This document shows, piece by piece, positions 14,837 to 21,413 of a stretch of 28,935 nt of DNA (the stretch's first letter is position 1; every line of letters starts with the position of its first letter). Origin of the DNA: Candidatus Bathyarchaeota archaeon ex4484_135 (GTDB lineage Archaea; Thermoproteota; Bathyarchaeia; EX4484-135); the NCBI GenBank assembly GCA_002255025.1, contig NJEJ01000011.1, forward strand, positions 1 to 28,935, written 5' to 3'. The notes beneath the pieces were generated by a model. That model ran no database searches. It saw nothing but the letters and a program-made list of their open reading frames with translations, and was not told the DNA's origin. A program made the translations under genes and the position numbers.

Positions 14837-15397
14837 AGGGCCCGGGCGAGACCTAGCCCCACCACGTATACTTCCGGGCTCTCCGGCCTACTGGCCTTAG
14901 GCTTGAAGAGCCTGGCCATCCTGAAGGACCGCTTGGCCCTGGCCAGCAGGGCCTTCAGGCCGGGGCCCTGAGATGCCTTTATCATGGTGTTCCCGCTCGG
15001 CCTCAGGACCGATAGGGCTATCCTGAGGGCCCTCTTGGCTAACTCCATCTGCCTTGCCCGGTCCAGCTCCCTCACGCCCGTGAGGCTCGGTGCCATATCG
15101 GAAAGGACAACATCGGCCCCCTCCGGCAGCTCGGACCTTATGGCCTCGAGGGCCCCCGAAGCCGAGGGGCTCGACGGGCCTCAGGTCGATGCCGAGCACG
15201 AGGCCGTTGGGCCCCACGACCTCCCTGGCCACCTGGAGCCAGCTCCCCGGTGCACAGCCTAAGTCCAAGACCGTATCGCCAGGTCTTATCAGGCCGAACT
15301 TCTCGATGGCCTCAAGGAGCTTGAAGGCTGCCCTTGACCTATAGCCCTTTGACCTAGCCAGCCTATAATAATGGTCCATTTTGGAACGCCAGGTCAT
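14833..15397 (-). CDS. rlmE: FtsJ/RlmE-type rRNA 2'-O-methyltransferase, frameshifted as read
   Basis: SAM-dependent methyltransferase that modifies a ribose 2'-OH in large-subunit rRNA. The first part (from ATG 15395-15397) carries the catalytic Lys region (DHYYRLARSKGYRSRAAFKL) and the SAM-binding LDLGCAPGSWLQ. The second part carries SDMAP (catalytic Asp) and the MIKASQG Lys. They are in different frames: the first frame fails after EPLGFG, and the second picks up at ALEAIRSELPEGADVV. The joint is a run of five G on the coding strand (CCCCC at 15153-15157); removing one gives a continuous protein of about 187 residues, the normal size. So this is either a sequencing indel or a recent inactivating mutation. 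It lies just downstream of the TFE-beta gene (7-base gap) and probably shares its transcript. Confidence 0.85.
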
Positions 15398-15404
15398 AGG
15401 GCCC

Positions 15405-15788
15405 TTATTCCTCCTCGGGCTTCTTCTCCACCATGGGGGCTGTCTCCAAGACCCACCTCACGAGCCTCTCGCACGTCACGGGGTCCACCACGCCGCCGGG
15501 CGAGCACCTGAAGTTGTCCGGGCAGGTGAAGCACGGGCAGCCCCTTATGGATTCTATGGATATTTTCCTCGTCCTAGCGAAGAGCCTGTATGTCCAACGG
15601 CCCTTGTAGAGCTCCTTCTTCCTGATTATGAGCCCCCTCCTCTCCAGCCTTATGGCTATCCTAGAGCCCTCCCGGCTCGTGGCACCAAGCAACCTCCAGA
15701 GCTCGGATTGCAGGATGCCCTCCTCGCCAGCCTCCATGATTATCTTCAGGGCCTTCTGGTACAGGCTTTCCTTCCCCTCCTTGGACAT
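15405..15788 (-). CDS. Transcription initiation factor TFE beta subunit (RPC34/RPC39-like)
   Basis: Archaeal TFE-beta is the homologue of eukaryotic RNA polymerase III subunit C34/RPC39. It pairs with TFE-alpha to help open promoters. This 127-residue protein has a winged-helix domain (about 8-72; GILQSELWRLLGATSREGSR, then IAIRLERRGLIIRK). A C-terminal cysteine cluster, GCPCFTCPDNFRC with a further Cys106, has Cys at 84, 86, 89, 95 and 106, suited to a [4Fe-4S] cluster. The ATG at 15786-15788 fits a TATA box (GCTTATATGG, centred near 15823) that puts the start about 8 bases upstream. Longer readings begin before the promoter and are rejected. It is divergent from trpB2 and is followed by rlmE. 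A general Fe-S winged-helix regulator is the main alternative. Confidence 0.75.
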   Translation of the reverse strand: MSKEGKESLYQKALKIIMEAGEEGILQSELWRLLGATSREGSRIAIRLERRGLIIRKKELYKGRWTYRLFARTRKISIESIRGCPCFTCPDNFRCSPGGVVDPVTCERLVRWVLETAPMVEKKPEEE

Positions 15789-15817
15789 ATCCGGGCCCAC
15801 GGGCCCATGGAGGGATG

Positions 15818-15855
15818 CCATATAAGCCTTCCCGGCTTGGCCGAAGGCATAAATG
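15818..15855. promoter_or_regulatory. Divergent TATA boxes, TFE-beta and trpB2
   Basis: CCATATAAGC at 15818-15827 serves the minus-strand TFE-beta gene. GCATAAATG at 15847-15855 serves trpB2 on the plus strand, predicting a start near 15878, about 9 bases before GTG 15887. Confidence 0.5.
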
Positions 15856-15886
15856 CCCGACGGGCCACGTGCCTCGGTGGTCCGAT

Positions 15887-17185
15887 GTGAAAGTAGATAG
15901 GTTTGACCTACCTCCCGATGAGCACCCAGATAGGTGGTACAACATATTGCCCGACCTGCCCGAGCCGCTCCCAAGGCACAAGGACCCACCCGAGGGGCCC
16001 TCGAGGCTCGAGTTCATAGAGAGAGTATGCCTCAAGGAATGCCTCAGGCAGGAGTTCTCCGAACAGAGGTGGATTCCCATACCCGACGAACTCTTAGAAC
16101 TCTACATACATGCCGGGAGGCCCAGGCCCCTCTACAGGGCCCTGAGGCTCGAGAAGAAACTGGGCCTGAAGCACGTCAGGATATACTACAAACGCGAGGA
16201 CCTATCGCCGACGGGCTCACACAAGGTCAACACAGCTCTAGCACAGTGCTACTACGCTGCCGAAGAAGGACGGGAGGGCGTCGTCACGGAGACGGGTGCT
16301 GGCCAGTGGGGGACGGCTCTCTCCTACGCGGCCCGCCTCATGGGCCTCAAGTGCGTGGTCTTCTGGGTCAAGTCGGTTTATGACTGGAAGGTGGACAGGC
16401 GGACTTTAATGCGTCTTTACGGGGCCGAGGTACACGCTTCCCCGAGCGATGTGACTGAGTTCGGGCGTAAGATAAGGTCCGAGAACCCGGAGCACCCCGG
16501 GAGCCTAGGCATAGCCATATCGGAGGGCCTGGAGTACGCAGACAAGCACGAGGAATTCGTCTACTGCCTAGGGTCCGTGCTGAACCACGTCCTCATGCAC
16601 CAGACCGTCATAGGCCTGGAGACCATGAGGCAGTTCGAGCTGACCGACGACGAGCCAGACCTCATGATAGGCTGCTTAGGCGGTGGCTCTAACTTTGGGG
16701 GCTTCATACTGCCCTTTGCGGGCGAGGTCCTGAAGGGCAAGCGTGAATGCGAGTTCCTGGCGGCCCAATCCTGGGCAGCACCGAACCTCATAAAGGGCGA
16801 GTACAGGTACGATTTCGCTGACGTGGCTGGGTACACGCCCCTCCTGAAGATGTATACGCTGGGCCACAAGGTCGAGATGCCCCCAATAAGGGCGGACGGG
16901 CTCCGCTACCACGGTGCAGCACCCATAATGAGCTACCTACGCCACAAGGGCCTGCTGAAGGCCGTTGCCTACGCCATAGACGAGCGTGAGGTCTTCGAGG
17001 CCGCCAGGCTTTTCGTGGAAACCGAGGGATGGCTCCCGGCCCCGGAGAGCAACTACGCCATAAGGGCGGCCATAGACAAGGCCTTGGAGTTCGAGCGGAA
17101 GGGCGAGGAAAAGGTCATAGCCATCAACATAAGCGGGCACGGCTTCCTGGACCTGTTCGCCTACAGGGAGAAGCTCGGCCTTTAG
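15887..17185 (+). CDS. trpB2: Tryptophan synthase beta chain, TrpB2 type
   Basis: PLP enzyme of the TrpB2 branch, which makes tryptophan from indole and serine (or, in some organisms, salvages indole or uses phosphoserine). It is about 432 residues, with the N-terminal extension typical of TrpB2. The PLP-binding Lys is residue 113 in SPTGSHKVNTA. TETGAGQWGTAL follows near 134-145, and the phosphate-binding GGGSNFG is at about 265-271. The start is GTG 15887: GGTGG lies 6 bases before it, a TATA box lies about 35 bases upstream, and longer readings start before the promoter. No trpA or other trp genes are near, as is common for TrpB2. It lies tail to tail with the phosphomevalonate dehydratase genes. 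Confidence 0.93.
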   Translation: MKVDRFDLPPDEHPDRWYNILPDLPEPLPRHKDPPEGPSRLEFIERVCLKECLRQEFSEQRWIPIPDELLELYIHAGRPRPLYRALRLEKKLGLKHVRIYYKREDLSPTGSHKVNTALAQCYYAAEEGREGVVTETGAGQWGTALSYAARLMGLKCVVFWVKSVYDWKVDRRTLMRLYGAEVHASPSDVTEFGRKIRSENPEHPGSLGIAISEGLEYADKHEEFVYCLGSVLNHVLMHQTVIGLETMRQFELTDDEPDLMIGCLGGGSNFGGFILPFAGEVLKGKRECEFLAAQSWAAPNLIKGEYRYDFADVAGYTPLLKMYTLGHKVEMPPIRADGLRYHGAAPIMSYLRHKGLLKAVAYAIDEREVFEAARLFVETEGWLPAPESNYAIRAAIDKALEFERKGEEKVIAINISGHGFLDLFAYREKLGL

Positions 17186-17191
17186 GTCGTG

Positions 17192-17209
17192 AGGTCCCTT
17201 TAAGGACCT
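17192..17209. repeat. Inverted repeat between convergent genes
   Basis: AGGTCC and GGACCT flank a 6-base loop in the 26-base gap between trpB2 and the dehydratase large-subunit gene. It could mark transcript ends on both strands; archaeal termination normally depends on T tracts rather than hairpins, so the role is unsure. Confidence 0.3.
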
Positions 17210-17211
17210 AT

Positions 17212-18396
17212 TTACCCTGCCCCTTTGGAGCTGGCCAGCTCCACGCATTCCTTAAGGCTGGCCAGCCTCACACGGACGCCCGATAGGCCGGGCAGGTAGT
17301 AAGCAGCCTTCGGCGAGTTCGTGGCCACCACGTCGACCCCTAGCTTCTCGACCCAGGAGACGACCACGCAAGTATCAACGATCACGAGGGCCCCCGATGC
17401 CTCTATGGCCCTTACCAGCTCGGGGCAGGAGGCCCTTACGTGCCTGGAAGTGCATATCCAGAAGGGCCTCCTGACCTCCCGGCCCCTGAGGTGTTCGGCC
17501 AGCAGGGCCAGCTCTTCCCTAGAGCAGTGGGAGCAGCCCAGGAAGATCAAGTCTGGTTCTTCTGCCGAGGAGAGTTTCTCCAAGGTTGATGTCACTTCCT
17601 CCCGTCCTACCTCCACCTTCTCGAGCCCCTCGGGGGCCCTACGGGACCCGGAGAGCTCTTCGAGCGTGAACATGGCTGTCATGCCCCCGGAAGCCATGGC
17701 CGCCCCCAGGCCCTTGAGCTCCCAATCGGAAAGGCCCCTTAGGCCCCTGAGGAGCGGTACAGCATTTTTGGCCACCTGGCCCACGTAGAAGCCAGCGGCC
17801 CACAGCTCTACCTCATCCCGGGGCCTGAAGGAGAAATCGACCAATAGGCCTGGCTGCCTGTTCTCGGGTCTGTGCAGACCATAATCGGGCGTCCTGCCAG
17901 CTATGGCAGCCGCGAGGGCAGATGGGGCTCCCTCCCGGTTCGTGAAGGCCCCTATGACCGAGTTGGCGTAGACGACGGCTGATGACTCGGCCCAGGCCAG
18001 GTGGGAGCCCCTCTCGGGCCTGAACTGGTAGTAGGGCACGCAGGTCAACGTCATCTTGAGCCCTAAACGCCTGTATAAGGCCAGGAGCTTCTCCTGAGCT
18101 GATACGATTTGGTCGGGGAGTTCTAAGAGGCCCGAGAGCCTCTTGTCGAAGCCGCAGGGGTTCGTGGTGGCCAAAACGGATGCCCTGGCACCCATCTCGC
18201 AAAGGCCCTCTAAGAACCCTATGGCTGCATCGCCGGCCGTCTTGTAGGAGATGCCGGAGACATGGGCCGACCTCACGGGCAACAGCCTCTCGGCACCGAA
18301 GAGGTCGCCTAACTTCACGAGGATACGCATGGCGAGCTGGAGGCCCGGCCCGTATTCACCATCGAGGGCCTTCTCTTCTTCCCTGGTCAGGAACAA
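17212..18396 (-). CDS. Phosphomevalonate dehydratase large subunit (aconitase X catalytic)
   Basis: Catalytic subunit of the archaeal enzyme that dehydrates mevalonate 5-phosphate to trans-anhydromevalonate phosphate in the modified mevalonate pathway for isoprenoid lipids. At 394 residues it is the usual size for the aconitase-X/DUF521 family. Landmarks are HVSGISYKTAGDAAIGFLE near 45-63 and candidate Fe-S cysteines in TTNPCGF, LGCSHCS and VDTCVVV. The TTG start at 18396 lies 10 bases inside the end of the small-subunit gene with GGTGA just before it, pointing to translational coupling. Function is assigned through the characterised Aeropyrum enzyme; the alternative is another aconitase-X hydratase such as a hydroxyproline-pathway enzyme, which is unlikely in an archaeon of this kind. 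Confidence 0.88.
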   Translation of the reverse strand: MFLTREEEKALDGEYGPGLQLAMRILVKLGDLFGAERLLPVRSAHVSGISYKTAGDAAIGFLEGLCEMGARASVLATTNPCGFDKRLSGLLELPDQIVSAQEKLLALYRRLGLKMTLTCVPYYQFRPERGSHLAWAESSAVVYANSVIGAFTNREGAPSALAAAIAGRTPDYGLHRPENRQPGLLVDFSFRPRDEVELWAAGFYVGQVAKNAVPLLRGLRGLSDWELKGLGAAMASGGMTAMFTLEELSGSRRAPEGLEKVEVGREEVTSTLEKLSSAEEPDLIFLGCSHCSREELALLAEHLRGREVRRPFWICTSRHVRASCPELVRAIEASGALVIVDTCVVVSWVEKLGVDVVATNSPKAAYYLPGLSGVRVRLASLKECVELASSKGAG

Positions 18397-18803
18397 GCCT
18401 TCATCACCCGGACCAGGCCCTCAGAGCCATCTACCTCCAATATGTCGCCTGTCCTCAGGAGTTCTAAATCGACCCCGACCACCATAGGTATATCGGCTAT
18501 CACGGCTCCCACGACCACTATGGGATCGGCTACCTCGTTCACGAGGGCCAGGGGGGCCAGGCCTTTCTTCTTCAGGGCCAGGAGGACGTAGCTCCCCACG
18601 GTCGAGCCCTTCCCGTGGGGAAAGCATAATATCTTGTCTGCCAAACACTCGCCCTCCAAATCGTGCCCCTTCTCAACAACAACGCCCGTCTCTGGGTCAA
18701 CACCGCCTAAGAAACTCACAGGCATGGTGGAAACGAGGGCTTCTCCTAAGACACACCCTTCCACTACTCCCTTGCCCTTAAGGACGAGGCCCTCCCTGCC
18801 CAT
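18387..18803 (-). CDS. Phosphomevalonate dehydratase small subunit (aconitase X swivel, DUF126)
   Basis: Swivelling-domain subunit of the heterodimeric dehydratase, 138 residues, the usual size. The conserved HGKGSTVGSY at about 63-72 contributes to the active site, and NEVADPIVVVGAVIADIPMV near 89-108 is typical of the family. The ATG at 18801-18803 shares its A with the TGA of the upstream HD gene (TGATG), so translation is coupled. A reading that starts further upstream would only overlap the HD gene in another frame. Together with the large subunit it forms one enzyme of archaeal lipid precursor synthesis. Confidence 0.88.
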   Translation of the reverse strand: MGREGLVLKGKGVVEGCVLGEALVSTMPVSFLGGVDPETGVVVEKGHDLEGECLADKILCFPHGKGSTVGSYVLLALKKKGLAPLALVNEVADPIVVVGAVIADIPMVVGVDLELLRTGDILEVDGSEGLVRVMKACS

Positions 18804-20101
18804 CAGAGGGCCACCCTCCTGTTGGGCGGCTTGGTGCCCAGTACCTTCTGGCATGCCTTGCCGACCGCTTCCCTGTGCTCGGGGAAGGCGTAAATCCGGA
18901 CCAAATCCACGTACTTGCACAAGCCGAGCACGATGGAGTGAACCTCGGATTGGTCCATGAGCCTCTTGGTGCCCTCTTTGACCTCGAAGAACCTTACCTG
19001 GGCCAGCTCGCCCCCGGGCCTCATGGGTATCGAGGGGACCGAGGGTGCGTCCACGAAAACCCTCTCGGGCTCAACGCCTGCTTCCTCAGCTATTTCCTCC
19101 TCCAGCTTCTTCCTCACGCTCGGCCTGTTCAACACGTTGGCCAACAGGTCCTCCCGGCCCTCGACGGGCCTCTCATAAACGCACTTCACCAACCTCCTGG
19201 CCTCGAGCCTCTCCATGAGTTCCTTCGCCAGCTTAGATAGGTCGTCGTAGGGCTCTAAGGTTATCAAGGCCGTCCTTATGTAGCAGTCGTCTAGGCTGAG
19301 GAAGAAATCCACGTCCTTGAGGTCCGTCAGGCCTATGTACTCGTCGGCCCACTCCATGGCACGGGCCAACATGACGTTCGCAGCCCTCACGGTCTTGTGG
19401 AAGTAAACGGCGTTGAACATCTGGAGCCTTGATACGACGTAGTCCTCGAAGCTCGTGAGGCCACCCGGGTATTGAATGGCCAACTCTCCCTCGACCATGT
19501 TCATCGTGTTCACGAGCCTCCCTATGTCTATCCGGCCGTAGCCCACGCCCGTGAAGTGGGAATCCCGGACCAGGTAGTCCATGGTGTCCGGCGATAGGAC
19601 GCCCCAGAACATCTTGGCCACCACCTCCGCCTCGCCCTTCACGGTTCCCCCGAAGGCCACGGATGCTACCTCGCTCCTCGAGAAGCCCTGTTCCTCTAAC
19701 AGGTCCCCGAGCTCACTCGACTTGAGGAGCCAGAGGCCTACTTTCTCGTGCGTAAGGCCTTTTTCGGCCAGGACTTCCTCGAAGACATGTGAGCCAGGGC
19801 CATGCCCCACGTCGTGCACGAGCCCTGCCACGCGGGCCAGTGCCAGGCCATCCTCCGTCATGTGGCCTAGTTCGACCAGCCTAGAAGCCATCAGGTCAGC
19901 CAAGTGCATGACGCCTAGGGAGTGCAGGAACCTCGTGTGGACGGCACCCGGGTACGTCAGGTCCGCCATGGCGAGCTGCTTTATCCGCCTGAGGCGTTGG
20001 ATGGGCCTAGAGTCTATGATGGTTATCTCGGCTTCCGAGGCCCTTATGAAGCCGTGGACGGGGTCCTTAATTTCGTATGGGAACCGCATTCCCTTCCCCA
20101 C
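18803..20101 (-). CDS. HD-domain phosphohydrolase, SAMHD1/dGTPase-like
   Basis: Metal-dependent phosphohydrolase of the HD superfamily resembling SAMHD1 and deoxyguanosine triphosphate triphosphohydrolases. The 432-residue protein opens with IKDPVHGFI (11-19), typical of the group. It has H60 in HTRFLHSLGV and the HD pair H96/D97 in VHDVGHGPGSH. A later Asp in SPDTMDYLVRD, near residue 174, is a likely fourth ligand. Hydrolysis of a dNTP is plausible but not certain. The GTG start at 20101 lies about 26 bases after TATA element CTTAAATAAG (20121-20130), so the message is likely leaderless. Its stop overlaps the start of the dehydratase small subunit, making one three-gene unit. Confidence 0.87.
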   Translation of the reverse strand: MGKGMRFPYEIKDPVHGFIRASEAEITIIDSRPIQRLRRIKQLAMADLTYPGAVHTRFLHSLGVMHLADLMASRLVELGHMTEDGLALARVAGLVHDVGHGPGSHVFEEVLAEKGLTHEKVGLWLLKSSELGDLLEEQGFSRSEVASVAFGGTVKGEAEVVAKMFWGVLSPDTMDYLVRDSHFTGVGYGRIDIGRLVNTMNMVEGELAIQYPGGLTSFEDYVVSRLQMFNAVYFHKTVRAANVMLARAMEWADEYIGLTDLKDVDFFLSLDDCYIRTALITLEPYDDLSKLAKELMERLEARRLVKCVYERPVEGREDLLANVLNRPSVRKKLEEEIAEEAGVEPERVFVDAPSVPSIPMRPGGELAQVRFFEVKEGTKRLMDQSEVHSIVLGLCKYVDLVRIYAFPEHREAVGKACQKVLGTKPPNRRVAL

Positions 20102-20120
20102 ATGGATTACTGCATGAGCT

Positions 20121-20130
20121 CTTAAATAAG
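20121..20130 (-). promoter_or_regulatory. TATA box for the HD-dehydratase unit
   Basis: CTTATTTAAG on the minus strand, centred about 26 bases before the GTG at 20101. Confidence 0.5.
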
Positions 20131-20152
20131 GTGGCCATAAGCTCCCCGCCGG

Positions 20153-20791
20153 TCATTCCTGGCCTCTTGACGCCAATAGCTTAACCACGTGTCTCACTAT
20201 CTCCTCGTGGGCTTCCTCAAAGGGCCTGTCCGTCCTGACCACGACTACACGCTCGCCCTCACGCTCCAGCTTACTCGCGATTTCCAAGAACTTCCTCCTG
20301 ACCTCCTTTAGGAAGCTCGCCTCCTCGAAGAGCTCCAAGTGCTCCCTCCCTTCCCTTATGCGGGAGAGGCACACCTCGACGGGTGCGTCCAACAACACGG
20401 TCAGATCGGGCCTCGGGCACTTGGAGTTGAGCTGCATCAGCCACTCTAAATCGACGCTGGCCGCGGATTGGTAAGCGTAGGAGGACAGGTAATACCTATC
20501 GCATATGATGAGGCAGCCCTCCGCCAGCTTGGGCCTTATGACTTGCCTGACGTGCTCCATTCTGTCGGCGGCGAAGAGAAGGGCCAGTGTTTCGGGCCCG
20601 ACCTCGAGTTCCTTCCTCAACACGGACCTTATCAGGGCCCCGATGGGGCCGTCGGTGGGCTCTCGGGTGAGCACGACACGCCCCCTGTAATCGGCCAGCT
20701 CACGCTCGGCCCAATTGGCCAGCTCGGAGGCGTGGGCTGAATGGCCAACACCATCTATGCCCTCGAGGACCACGAGCCAGCCCTTCTTCAT
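20153..20791 (-). CDS. tmk: Thymidylate kinase, P-loop lysine replaced by histidine
   Basis: Phosphorylates dTMP to dTDP for DNA synthesis. The 212-residue protein has the family layout: a P-loop-like EGIDGVGHS (10-18), TREPTDGP (42-49), the DRY motif at 98-100 in CDRYYLSSYAYQ, and an Arg-containing lid near 148-155. The P-loop normally reads GxxGxGK[ST]; here the invariant Lys is His17 (codon CAT). Everything else looks intact and the frame is clean, so this is not an obvious pseudogene. It may be a true Tmk with an adapted nucleotide site or a paralogue with changed activity. ATG 20789-20791 lies 27 bases after a TATA box (20814-20823). moaB lies upstream on the same strand. Confidence 0.83.
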   Translation of the reverse strand: MKKGWLVVLEGIDGVGHSAHASELANWAERELADYRGRVVLTREPTDGPIGALIRSVLRKELEVGPETLALLFAADRMEHVRQVIRPKLAEGCLIICDRYYLSSYAYQSAASVDLEWLMQLNSKCPRPDLTVLLDAPVEVCLSRIREGREHLELFEEASFLKEVRRKFLEIASKLEREGERVVVVRTDRPFEEAHEEIVRHVVKLLASRGQE

Positions 20792-20813
20792 CGGCCCCCT
20801 TTAGGGCCCCGGG

Positions 20814-20823
20814 CCGTATAGCT
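20814..20823 (-). promoter_or_regulatory. TATA box for tmk
   Basis: AGCTATACGG on the minus strand, centred about 27 bases before the ATG of tmk, in the gap after moaB. Confidence 0.4.
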
Positions 20824-20824
20824 G

Positions 20825-21355
20825 CTACCGGCCCCTGGCGTGCTTGACGGCATGTCCTACCTCAGGCCCTATGAGCTCCCTCACGGCCAGCTCGGCCGCA
20901 TCAGGTGAGCCGGGAAGGCAGAAGACCACCACGCCCTTGTAGACGCCTGCCAGGGCCCTGGTCAGCATGGCTGCTGGTCCCACACGCTCGTAGGAGAGGA
21001 GCCTGAGCAGCTCCCCGAAGCCCGGCATCTCCTTCTCCAACAGGGGCCTTATGGCCTCTATGGTCACGTCATCTGGGCTTAGGCCCGTTCCGCCAGCGAA
21101 TATTATGGCATCAACGCCCTTGCGGGCCTCCTCTTCCAAGACGGACCTCAAGGCCCATATGTCGTCGGGTGCCACACGCCTCGAGATGACCTCGTGGCCT
21201 GTCTCGGCTAGCAGCCTGCACAACAAATCGCCCGTCAGGTCCGGGGGTCCCTCCCGGCCCGCCTTGAGGGCCTCATACCTTGACGTGCTCACGATCACGA
21301 CCGAGAACCTCACGCTCTTTGGTGCCTCTCTCCTGTGGGCTTCTGGCACGCTCAT
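20825..21355 (-). CDS. moaB: MoaB/MogA molybdopterin adenylyltransferase
   Basis: Activates molybdopterin by adenylation before metal insertion by MoeA. It is about 176 residues from the ATG at 21353-21355. Landmarks are FAGGTGLSPDDVTIEAI, EMPGFGELLRLLSYERVG and the C-terminal CLPGSPDAAELAVREL, all characteristic of the MoaB/MogA fold. A longer reading from 21409 is rejected because it crosses the TATA palindrome at 21379-21388. ATG 21355 lies about 28 bases from the centre of that element, giving a leaderless message. It is divergent from moeA1, and the two share the one TATA element. Confidence 0.92.
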   Translation of the reverse strand: MSVPEAHRREAPKSVRFSVVIVSTSRYEALKAGREGPPDLTGDLLCRLLAETGHEVISRRVAPDDIWALRSVLEEEARKGVDAIIFAGGTGLSPDDVTIEAIRPLLEKEMPGFGELLRLLSYERVGPAAMLTRALAGVYKGVVVFCLPGSPDAAELAVRELIGPEVGHAVKHARGR

Positions 21356-21378
21356 CGGGCTCCTCAAGGGCCCGGAAG

Positions 21379-21388
21379 GCTTATAAGC
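21379..21388. promoter_or_regulatory. Palindromic TATA box shared by moaB and moeA1
   Basis: GCTTATAAGC is a perfect 10-bp palindrome. Its centre (21383.5) is about 28 bases from the moaB ATG on the minus strand and about 30 bases from the moeA1 ATG on the plus strand. No second TATA-like sequence is seen between the two genes. Confidence 0.65.
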
Positions 21389-21413
21389 GATGTGTTTTAC
21401 CGTGCACATCGAA

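Noticed and set aside
15405..15989. Longer start for the TFE-beta gene
   Set aside because: It would cross both divergent TATA boxes and the beginning of trpB2; the added residues lack family similarity.
17192..17209. Bacterial-type intrinsic terminator
   Set aside because: The hairpin is short and has no following T run, and archaea do not rely on this signal.
18387..18920. Longer start for the dehydratase small subunit
   Set aside because: The extra residues overlap the HD gene and look like its sequence read in another frame; ATG 18803 overlaps the HD stop as expected for coupling.
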